Shown here piece after piece: positions 52,614 through 60,285 of a stretch of DNA of 64,000 nt. Within the stretch, counting starts at the first letter, position 1, and each line of letters starts with the position of its first letter. The DNA is taken from assembly GCA_045599645.1 (NCBI GenBank), contig JAZRWI010000008.1, positions 1-64,000 on the forward strand. Reading direction: 5' to 3'. The DNA is from RUG334 sp045599645 (lineage in GTDB: Bacteria; Muiribacteriota; Ozemobacteria; Ozemobacterales; Ozemobacteraceae). Below the pieces are notes generated by a model, which was not told the origin of the DNA, did not search any database, and was given only the letters and a program-made list of their open reading frames with translations. Made by a program: the position numbers and the translations under genes.

Positions 52614-53058
52614 TTACAAAACCTCTCAATACATACTCAAGGTCCTTGCCTTCCTTGCTTCTATATTGAATAGTTAAAGCAACGATACGACCTATTGCTC
52701 TTGTTCCGGTAAAGCCGTCTGCAACAGTTGATGCTGTTACATACAGCTTTGGCATTAAATATTCTTCGAAGGTGCTTATCTTAACAGTGACAGGAGGTTC
52801 TTCACCTATTGTCACGACACCACCGGAGTTAAGGCTGTATTCCTGCATGGCGTCGTCGGCTGGCAGACACTGTGGACAGCATGAATTTTCAAGCTGTTCC
52901 ATTATTTCTACTGCAAGCTGACTTGCCTTAACTTCATCTGCAGAACGCATAACCTGCTGGTTAGACGAACCAATCAGTCCCCACAAAGGAACCATAGCAG
53001 CCAAAAGAATGGAAATAGCAACTAGTATTTCAACAAGACTTACACCATGCTTCTTCAT
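52600..53058 (-). CDS. Prepilin-like protein, GspI/PilV type
   Basis: A 152-residue pseudopilin with the motif KKHGVSLVEILVAISILLAAM after a very short leader, including the conserved Glu at mature position 5. It has a small globular head with a CCPQC cluster, possibly disulfide-bonded. AAGGAGG lies before the ATG, which overlaps the stop of the GspK-like gene (ATGA). Confidence 0.87.
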   Translation of the reverse strand: MKKHGVSLVEILVAISILLAAMVPLWGLIGSSNQQVMRSADEVKASQLAVEIMEQLENSCCPQCLPADDAMQEYSLNSGGVVTIGEEPPVTVKISTFEEYLMPKLYVTASTVADGFTGTRAIGRIVALTIQYRSKEGKDLEYVLRGFVSASR

Positions 53059-55328
53059 AGTCTGCCTCCTTTTGGTCCGAAAGCAACGCCGAAGAATCTG
53101 GTAAATCTACCGTCTTTGTTGGTAGGATCCAAATTCAGGTTATATACAAGATGACCACCTGCATCTGGAAGATTGTCTGGTGAAAAAGTCTTAACAGCCA
53201 TGCCCCCTCTAATGTTAAGAGGAGCACCAGCATTATTGGCTTTTACAGTTCCTTCTTCGCCAAGAGCTACGAGATAAGCTCTAATATCATTTTCCCCGGC
53301 ATTATCAATAGATATAGCCCCTCTACCAGCCAAAACCATCAGCGGTGCTTTATCTGGTTCTCCTGAAGGAACGAAGGAGCCTAATGAAATCGGGCCTTCA
53401 CTGAATATTGTGCCAGGAGTTTTTATGCTTAGATTACTTCCTAGGTTAGCTGTATCATCCTTAGATTTAATCTTATATACAAGATTATTCAGATTGAGAC
53501 CGTGACCATTGGCATTACTACCACCAAATTCAGTAATCAAAGCATTCTGTATTTCTTCTGAAGTTCCGTCGATAACATAGCAGGCTCTAAGATTCAAACC
53601 AAGAGTCGTATCTTCTACTTCCCCAATCTTATCTATTCTCAAATCCTTCATTGAATCCGGTAATACGCCCATTTCAACTTCACGGGAGGTCGGATTGAAA
53701 CTCATTTCAGTTGTTCTAGGAACTGTAGCAGCCGGTGGAAGATTGATTCCGTTAGTATCTACAGAATACGCTGCAATAACATCATAGGTTTCATCAATAC
53801 CGCGCATCAGAATCTTGCTCATTACATGATGATATGCAAGAGCATTAGGATTTGATGTGTCAGCATACTGTAAAACACCACTGTTACAAAAATAGTCCTG
53901 AAGAATTTCAGCGGCTTCCATATTTTCAACAGAATAATTGAATCCATTCTTGAAAAACAGGAAATTCTCAAAGGTGTATTCTGCCACACCACCTGGTTCA
54001 TTGGCTGTATTGCCAGAAGAACTTGTATTCTTTGCAGCCTCATCAAAAGAACTCTTATCAAAATAGTTTATAACAGCTGCAAAAATAGATGTGCTTGAAT
54101 TTGTCGGCAGCAGATAGCCAAGTTCCAGGAATCTGTCATGAACCTTACCAATAACTCTTGTAATGGTAGGAACAAAATTCGAAGCAGAACTGCTATCATC
54201 TAAGGCATTAACTTCACTGAAAAGATGCAGTGATGAACTTTGCCAGTATTTTTTGTTTGAATCATAAGGATATTCTTGAAATTCACCCTTCAATATGTCC
54301 TTCCACATATTGTCACTGGCATTTTTAACAACAGCCTCAGAGAAACCCCAGTGAGCAACTCTGAAACCAAGCCTATCCTTGCCGCCATTGTTTTTGTTAG
54401 TTAATGGATAATTGTCCCAATAGTCTCCGCCATTGAAATCAAGCATCAGGGTTGAAGGGAACCCATTTCCTCTCGGGTAAGAATAGAAATGCTGACCATA
54501 CTTAGTATCGCCGCTGGTTCGATTCAAACAGAGGTCACTTCCTCCTACATAAATCCAGCCACGGTATTTCCAGAGGTCTTCTTCCTGGTTACCATCGCCA
54601 ACACTGGAGCCGTTGTCAAAAATGAACGGATACTTGCTTCCATTCACAGGCTTACCGCTATCCGGGTCTACTATTACAGTATTAAAGCAATATGGATCAG
54701 CTACATCTGTTCCGTCCTTCCAATAGAAGGAAAACTTTGTCAATGGAGTCGGGAACGGTGTTACAACCTTGAATGGCCTTGTTTCCTGCCAAATTTCCCT
54801 GGTATGGTCAATCATTATAGTAACTCTGATTGTTAATCTTCCGACCTTTTCCATTGGGAAGAAGAAAACATTTTCATCGCTCTTAAGACTATCCAGCGTT
54901 TTTATGTCTGTAAAGCCAAATTCTACATCATAGCTTATTTCAGCTTTTCCAACAGTTTCATCTAACAGGCTGTGAACGAAACCGTTACAGTCTATTTTAT
55001 CAAACCATTCTTTTTTTATCAGTTCACTAAGATCACTTTCAGAGTTGCTTACAAATACTTTTTGGCGAAGAATATCACCAGCATTTGTATCGTCTGAGGA
55101 AGCCTGTAAGTCGCTTAACAAATGAGTGAATACATATGATGAAGTCGCCTGAGCGCACTTAGAAGCACGCAAATGCATTAAGATTTCGCGGCTTTCGTTG
55201 AATTTTCCACGAACAAAAAAGTTATAAGAAAAAACAAGAACTCCGAGAACAAGTATTGCGCCAAGAACAACAAACATTACGATGCCCTTGCGTCTCAAAC
55301 CTCTTGCTTTACCGGAAAGTAACATCAT
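53055..55328 (-). CDS. Large GspK/PilX-like minor pilin
   Basis: The 757-residue protein begins with a basic leader and hydrophobic helix (RRKGIVMFVVLGAILVLGVLVFSYNFF) in the manner of GspK or PilX, without the Glu-5 of ordinary pilins, as in GspK. The large beta-rich remainder is more than twice the usual GspK length of about 320 residues, so it probably carries added adhesive or substrate-binding domains. It is overlapped at its start by the TAXI gene (AAATGATG) and at its end by the GspI-like gene (ATGA). Confidence 0.75.
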   Translation of the reverse strand: MMLLSGKARGLRRKGIVMFVVLGAILVLGVLVFSYNFFVRGKFNESREILMHLRASKCAQATSSYVFTHLLSDLQASSDDTNAGDILRQKVFVSNSESDLSELIKKEWFDKIDCNGFVHSLLDETVGKAEISYDVEFGFTDIKTLDSLKSDENVFFFPMEKVGRLTIRVTIMIDHTREIWQETRPFKVVTPFPTPLTKFSFYWKDGTDVADPYCFNTVIVDPDSGKPVNGSKYPFIFDNGSSVGDGNQEEDLWKYRGWIYVGGSDLCLNRTSGDTKYGQHFYSYPRGNGFPSTLMLDFNGGDYWDNYPLTNKNNGGKDRLGFRVAHWGFSEAVVKNASDNMWKDILKGEFQEYPYDSNKKYWQSSSLHLFSEVNALDDSSSASNFVPTITRVIGKVHDRFLELGYLLPTNSSTSIFAAVINYFDKSSFDEAAKNTSSSGNTANEPGGVAEYTFENFLFFKNGFNYSVENMEAAEILQDYFCNSGVLQYADTSNPNALAYHHVMSKILMRGIDETYDVIAAYSVDTNGINLPPAATVPRTTEMSFNPTSREVEMGVLPDSMKDLRIDKIGEVEDTTLGLNLRACYVIDGTSEEIQNALITEFGGSNANGHGLNLNNLVYKIKSKDDTANLGSNLSIKTPGTIFSEGPISLGSFVPSGEPDKAPLMVLAGRGAISIDNAGENDIRAYLVALGEEGTVKANNAGAPLNIRGGMAVKTFSPDNLPDAGGHLVYNLNLDPTNKDGRFTRFFGVAFGPKGGRL

Positions 55329-56359
55329 TTGGTGTCACCTTCCTTGTTAGGCTTTGCGTTTTTTTCAAGCCAGCGCTTTGTTCCGCCATGCAGGGGCACA
55401 CCTGTTGCTTTTAATATCTTCAAAGCTGCTTCAGGGTCATAAGGAACTGTATCAAAAGCTTTGAATCCGTTCTTTAATCTCGGGCAACCTGTCACAAGCA
55501 TGTCAGTAACATATTCTACAAGTTCAGGAGATGTTTCTGTTGTTGTAACAAGCACATTTGGAATACCGATAGTATTAATTTCAGGCTGATTGTTCTTATA
55601 ATATCCTGCTGGAATTGTGAAAGGAACAGAAGACATTACCTTGCTCTGAATAGTTGGAATCTGTTCCGGGGTAAAACTGACAAGACCACACTGATTGAAT
55701 ACAACAGCATCAGAAACAGTCTGGTTAGGAATGCCAGCCTGAATCATGGCAAAGCCGAGTCTGCCGTCACTTATAGCACTCAATACAGTATTTGTAGGAA
55801 TATTAACACTATGTCTGCCGGAGATACCTAACGCATCAAGTATTTCTAATGAGGTTCTTGCAGTAGATGAGTTCTTCTGCCCAATAAACCCCTTTATTTT
55901 TCCTGGGAATTCATAGTTGGGAACCAGATCAGCCGGCGGCTTCAATAACTGCACAACGTCCAGCCAGAGTGGCCATACGACTCTAATATTCTGGTTCTTA
56001 GCATAGGTTTCCTTTGCAATACGGGCTTCAGCCATACCAAATTGAATTCGCTTTGTCTGTAGCAGTTGAATATTGTCTACAGAACCGTTTGTTTCAAAGG
56101 CTTTAAAGGAACCGCCCTTTGAATCCAGCTTACTATTAAACCAGTCTGCTAAAATCTTACCAGCCGGGTAATATGTTCCCAGCTTATTACCAGTGCCAAT
56201 AACATGCTGAGATGAAGAATAAAGATTCGGTGGTTCCGGAACTTCTACATCGTCTTCTTTTTCTTCAGAAATAGTGATGAAAGCCACAGTTGTTATACCA
56301 ATGGCCATAAAAAGCAGAAGCAATATAACAGGTAATATCGAATTTTCTTTCTGTTTCAT
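55325..56359 (-). CDS. TAXI-family TRAP transporter solute receptor, membrane-anchored
   Basis: A 344-residue member of the TAXI receptor family (TRAP-associated extracytoplasmic immunogenic). It has an uncleaved-looking N-terminal helix (LPVILLLLFMAIGITTVAFI), then HVIGTGNKLGTYYPAGKILAD, the family's ligand-binding opening, and ALGISGRHSVNIPT. ATG at 56359 has AGGA eight bases upstream and is preferred over 56377. No TAXI membrane subunit is visible. Its stop overlaps the start of the GspK-like gene, so it is translationally coupled to a pseudopilin operon, an unexpected partner. Confidence 0.85.
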   Translation of the reverse strand: MKQKENSILPVILLLLFMAIGITTVAFITISEEKEDDVEVPEPPNLYSSSQHVIGTGNKLGTYYPAGKILADWFNSKLDSKGGSFKAFETNGSVDNIQLLQTKRIQFGMAEARIAKETYAKNQNIRVVWPLWLDVVQLLKPPADLVPNYEFPGKIKGFIGQKNSSTARTSLEILDALGISGRHSVNIPTNTVLSAISDGRLGFAMIQAGIPNQTVSDAVVFNQCGLVSFTPEQIPTIQSKVMSSVPFTIPAGYYKNNQPEINTIGIPNVLVTTTETSPELVEYVTDMLVTGCPRLKNGFKAFDTVPYDPEAALKILKATGVPLHGGTKRWLEKNAKPNKEGDTK

Positions 56360-56459
56360 CTCTATATTCCTAAACACATTTTACATTGTTTATATAAATT
56401 TGCAACAAAACGAAGAAAAAAAATCTAATATACATGCTTGGAGCAGGAGTGTGAAGACC

Positions 56460-56500
56460 AATGAATTAGCCTGCGGCTGTGAATTCGGCCTAACGGCCGA
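56460..56500 (+). repeat. REP-like element, copy A
   Basis: Begins AATGAATTAGCCTGCGGCTG and contains two small hairpins, AGCCTGCGGCT and CGGCCTAACGGCCG. It matches the inverse of 57964-58002, with differences mostly in loops. Confidence 0.65.
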
Positions 56501-56514
56501 TGACTGTAAAAAAA

Positions 56515-56574
56515 ATTCTCCATTCTCCATTCTCAATTCTCAATTCTCCATTCTCAATTTTCAATTTTCAATTT
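56515..56574. repeat. Degenerate tandem tract of ATTCTCAATT-like units
   Basis: About 60 bases made of 7 to 10-base units (attctcc, attctcaatt, tcaattt) in a row. No coding potential. Confidence 0.8.
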
Positions 56575-56629
56575 AGGCATTGTCACTAGGTTGGTCGAAG
56601 CAGCAGCAAACCCAATCTAACCAACAAAA

Positions 56630-56661
56630 AATTATGCATTATGCATTATGCATTATGAATT
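56630..56661. repeat. Tandem ATTATGC repeat
   Basis: Four consecutive copies of a 7-base unit attatgc, the last degenerate. A related tract, aattgtgcattgtgaattg, is at 56700-56724. Confidence 0.85.
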
Positions 56662-56743
56662 CTAATAAAGCACCAAGCCTGTAACTTTCATAAACCAATA
56701 ATTGTGCATTGTGAATTGTGCATTAAGTTAGTGGGGTTATAGC

Positions 56744-56784
56744 AAAAAGAAAGCCCCGGGCTTTGGGCTCGGGGCTTTCTTTTT
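56744..56784 (-). terminator. Rho-independent terminator of the acidic secreted protein gene
   Basis: A 15-bp stem, 56744-56758 with 56770-56784, containing GCCCCG/CGGGGC, overlapping the minus-strand stop codon and flanked by A and T runs. Confidence 0.85.
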
Positions 56785-57842
56785 TATTCTACTATGATGC
56801 GGTAGTTTTCCGGCATCTTGAAGTTGTATCTGCTTATGTAGTCGTTGAATCTTTCATCATCTATCTGCTTAGAATCATTTGAATCATCTTCGACCTTAGG
56901 TTTGTCCTTAGGCTTTTCAGCTTTTTTTCCTTGCTTTTTCTGAACTGCCTTTCTGGCTTCTACCTGCTTACGACCCTTTTCAGCGACTTCTGCACGCTTT
57001 TCAGGATTATTGAAGATTTCTTCGATTTCCTGATTTGCCTTTTCCATCGTCTGGTAGGAATCGTCTCCTGCCTTTTCGGCCAGAACTTCCTGAGATGGAA
57101 GAGCTGGAACAACCTTTTCTTCCGTTTCAACTACCTGTTCTGTGGTTTCTTCAGCTACAGTTTCGCGGTTACGTATCTGTTCTCTGAATTTTGCTACAGA
57201 TTCCTGAAGCAGCAGACCAGGAACGTAATCCTTGGAAGCTTCTTCTGTTTCTGCAACTGCAGGTTCAGTTTCTTCAACGATTACAGCTTCTGGCTTTTCT
57301 TCAACTTCGGTTGCTGTAACAGATTCTTCTGGTGAAGCTTCTTCATTGCGTTCCATTACTCTGGCGCGCATGGCTTCGATAGCTTCTTTATTCTGTCTTC
57401 GCATTTCTGCTTTAACAGCTTCGTTATCGTAGCTGTAAATCATTTCTTCAGCCAGGTTATTTGCGACATCTGTTAAGGCTTCTTCGTCGGTCTGGTCAAT
57501 TACCTGAACGTCAGCACTGGCTTCGATGACAACTTCTGTTTCTGGAACAATTACATCGCCAACGTTAGCTTCTGATTCAGCTTCAGCCTCATTTTCTGTA
57601 ATAGGAGCAACTGGATTGCTGGTATGAACCTTTGCTCTGAATCTTTCCAAAGCAGCAGCAAGTTCCTTACCTGGAACATATTCAGGTTCAGCAGCAACTT
57701 CCTGTGCTTTTTCATCTGCAAGAAGTTTTGCACGCATTGCTTCAATTGCGTTGTGAGCTTCTTGTGATAATGCAAACAGGTTTGCTACTGGAAGAGTGCA
57801 CAAAAATACTGTGACCAATAGTATTTTTTCTAATTTCTTCAT
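56784..57842 (-). CDS. Secreted Glu-rich protein with a duplicated module
   Basis: A 352-residue acidic protein with a signal peptide (LEKILLVTVFLCTLPVANLFA). An approximately 60-residue module occurs at about 30-90 and again at about 165-235: each starts with AIEAMRA, passes through a Glu-rich spacer with YVPG, and ends in a helix containing FRAKV or FREQI. The rest is Glu/Val/Ala-rich low-complexity, with a Lys-rich segment near the end. The second of two ATGs is chosen because AGGAG is better spaced. No family is recognised. Confidence 0.7.
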   Translation of the reverse strand: MKKLEKILLVTVFLCTLPVANLFALSQEAHNAIEAMRAKLLADEKAQEVAAEPEYVPGKELAAALERFRAKVHTSNPVAPITENEAEAESEANVGDVIVPETEVVIEASADVQVIDQTDEEALTDVANNLAEEMIYSYDNEAVKAEMRRQNKEAIEAMRARVMERNEEASPEESVTATEVEEKPEAVIVEETEPAVAETEEASKDYVPGLLLQESVAKFREQIRNRETVAEETTEQVVETEEKVVPALPSQEVLAEKAGDDSYQTMEKANQEIEEIFNNPEKRAEVAEKGRKQVEARKAVQKKQGKKAEKPKDKPKVEDDSNDSKQIDDERFNDYISRYNFKMPENYRIIVE

Positions 57843-57963
57843 CATAGCTCCTAAAAAATATACACATTTATACTACATCATTCGACATAAAATTATCAAT
57901 ATTTTATCTTTTGGCAACTAAAATTTTTATTTTTTTAGGGCACTTCGCTAAAAGGGCCGCCTA

Positions 57964-58002
57964 CGGCCGAAGGCCGCATTCATAGTCGAAGGCTAATTCA
58001 TT
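57964..58002 (-). repeat. REP-like element, copy B
   Basis: The reverse complement begins AATGAATTAGCCTTCGACTA, matching copy A at 56460. It overlaps the stop codon of the cyclase gene at 58001. The pair faces in opposite orientations around the acidic-protein gene. Confidence 0.65.
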
Positions 58003-60271
58003 AGAATATTGGCATACCGCACTTTGTACAGAATTTTTCTTGTGGTGGGTTCGGCTGGCCGCAGTTAGAACATTCAATCATTTTAACTTCTTCAATCTGA
58101 ACGTTCTGCTTCATATCTTCTTCCTTCATACCAGGTGGCAGAGTCATCGGCTTCGGTGTAGGCGGAGCAGCCTTTGGAGCATCTGAAGGCAACGAAGTAA
58201 CAATATGTGCCACATCCTTGCCTATAACCTGAGACATATCAACGCCATCTTTAACCTTTTTAACACAGAATATTTCGATAGGCATTGATTTACCTTTAAC
58301 CATAATAGATTCACGTTGCTCTATATCAAAATAATCTTTTACACGTTCGTAAGTTTCGCGTGTAATAAACATTTCCATACCTTTAGCCTGAGCCATGATA
58401 CGGGCTGCCAGGTTAACATTGTCGCCAATAACAGTATAGGAAAGTGCTTTTTCAGAACCCATATATCCGGCCGTAACAATACCTGTATTAATCCCTACCC
58501 CAATCTGAATAACCGGCTTACCTTCCTTTTTCCATACTTCCTGAAGCTGATAAAGCGCTTCAAGCATTCTGACTCCGCAAAGCACAGCTCTGATAGGATC
58601 GTCGGCTCTAGCAACAGGAGCCCCAAACAATGCCATAAGTTCGTCACCAACGTATTTATCCAGTGTTCCATCAAGCTCCATCAAAATATCTGTCATTCTG
58701 GTAAAATATACGTTCAACTGTTCAACGATGTCAGTCGGGTCCATATTTTCAGACATCTTAGTAAAACCACGGATATCCGAGAAAAACATGGTAACTTCGC
58801 ATTTTTTACCGCCGAGAGTCAATGCCGACGGGTCATTCATAATCATATCTGCAACAGCAGGAGAAACGATACGGCTTAAGCTTCCTTTCAGCTGTTCATT
58901 CTTCTTTAACTGGTCTTCACTCAATTTCTGAGCAGAAACCAAGTCGTTCATTGTAGCAGAATAGAGCTTTGCATTTTTCATAACCAAGCCGGCTACGTCA
59001 GCACAGGTTGTCAGCAGGTTCTGGTCGTCTCTGGTGTAGTCAGGGTTATTCATTTCTTCTACGTTGATGATAGCAAAAAGCTTACCTTCAGCGTAAATAG
59101 GAGCAGCCAGAATAGTGTTTAGAACGCCTTTCCCAATAAGGCCCTTCATCTGAGGGTCCATTTCGCATTCTTTAACGCCGAAAGCCCCTGCCCCGCCTGT
59201 TACTTCATTTATCTGCTGGCTGAGAAGATGAGTAATCATACTTACTTCTTCGTGAGGAACGTCAAAATTCTTGTATTCAGAGGGCTTCATACCTGTTGCC
59301 TTAACAACGTGAAGTTTGCCTTCCTTTTCGTCGTTCAGCAGCAACTGAACGCGTTTTGCATCAAGACCCTTAGTAATAATTTCTACAGTGTTAGCAAATA
59401 TCTGGTCGCGGTCGAGGCTCTTAGTAAGGTTCTTAATACGCATCAAGGTTGTAGTAAGACGCATAGACCTTTTATTGAAGTCTTCGCGCATTTCCCTGAC
59501 TTCACGTTCCATGCGTTCTTCATTTGTTTCTGCCGGAGCCTTCGGAGTGGGTGTTTTCCCTTCATTTGGATTTGAAGCCTTGGCAACGCCAGGGACCCCT
59601 ATTTCACCGGAAGGACCTTTATCTTTATCACTGCTGCCAGCCTTTAGAGCAGCATCAAAAGCTTCTTCCTTACTGCTTTTTTTAGCCTGCTCAGCACGAT
59701 ATTTTGCAGCCAGAGCCGGATCAACTCTAGCCTTAAGGTTACCATCACTTCCTGTAACACTGCCTGTTGTATCAATTACTGGCCCGTTTTTTTTCAGATT
59801 ATCAAATTTAATATATAGATAAAACAAAGAAGCTGCGGTAAACAGAACCATTACCGAATACTGTTCCCACCATTCATATATAGAGAACTGGTTCGGTTTG
59901 AATCTCATCAGAACTGTTGTAGCAGCCATAAAAAATGGCAATATAAAGCCCAAAAATGCAACAGCATTCTTTTCACCGATAGCACCTAAAATACCTGCAA
60001 TGGCAAATACATAAAAATAAGAAAAATACTTCTGAATCAGCATCAGAATGCTCTTGGGCAGCTTATTCAAACCGATGGCCACAGCAGCACCAACAGCTAT
60101 TACGGTGCCAATCAAGCATAACAAATCTATCAGCTTTTTATTTGCTTCTTCTGGGGAAACCGGAGCCTTTACTTCTGCCTCTTTCTTCGCAGGTTCTTCT
60201 TTTTTTTCAGGCTCTTTTTTATCAGGTTCCTTTTTTGCCTCTTCTTTTTTATTCTTTTCTGCTTCAGCCAT
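58001..60271 (-). CDS. Membrane class III nucleotide cyclase with GAF domain and zinc ribbon
   Basis: A 756-residue protein. The first 40 residues are a Lys/Glu/Pro repeat, followed by four membrane helices between about 46 and 155. A charged linker leads to a GAF domain at about 290-440 and a coiled coil (KLSEDQLKKNEQLKGSLSRI). The class III cyclase domain spans about 480-660. Metal-binding aspartates appear in FFSDIRGFT near 493 and YVGDELMALFG near 538, and the transition-state region in GDNVNLAARI. The end is a four-Cys zinc ribbon (CSNCGQPNPPQEKFCTKCG). It should make cAMP or cGMP; selectivity is not clear from sequence. It follows the TPR gene by 14 bases. Confidence 0.93.
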   Translation of the reverse strand: MAEAEKNKKEEAKKEPDKKEPEKKEEPAKKEAEVKAPVSPEEANKKLIDLLCLIGTVIAVGAAVAIGLNKLPKSILMLIQKYFSYFYVFAIAGILGAIGEKNAVAFLGFILPFFMAATTVLMRFKPNQFSIYEWWEQYSVMVLFTAASLFYLYIKFDNLKKNGPVIDTTGSVTGSDGNLKARVDPALAAKYRAEQAKKSSKEEAFDAALKAGSSDKDKGPSGEIGVPGVAKASNPNEGKTPTPKAPAETNEERMEREVREMREDFNKRSMRLTTTLMRIKNLTKSLDRDQIFANTVEIITKGLDAKRVQLLLNDEKEGKLHVVKATGMKPSEYKNFDVPHEEVSMITHLLSQQINEVTGGAGAFGVKECEMDPQMKGLIGKGVLNTILAAPIYAEGKLFAIINVEEMNNPDYTRDDQNLLTTCADVAGLVMKNAKLYSATMNDLVSAQKLSEDQLKKNEQLKGSLSRIVSPAVADMIMNDPSALTLGGKKCEVTMFFSDIRGFTKMSENMDPTDIVEQLNVYFTRMTDILMELDGTLDKYVGDELMALFGAPVARADDPIRAVLCGVRMLEALYQLQEVWKKEGKPVIQIGVGINTGIVTAGYMGSEKALSYTVIGDNVNLAARIMAQAKGMEMFITRETYERVKDYFDIEQRESIMVKGKSMPIEIFCVKKVKDGVDMSQVIGKDVAHIVTSLPSDAPKAAPPTPKPMTLPPGMKEEDMKQNVQIEEVKMIECSNCGQPNPPQEKFCTKCGMPIF

Positions 60272-60285
60272 AATTTACAAAAAGG

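Noticed and set aside
56515..56661. CRISPR array
   Set aside because: Units are 7 to 10 bases, degenerate and without unique spacers; no cas gene is present.
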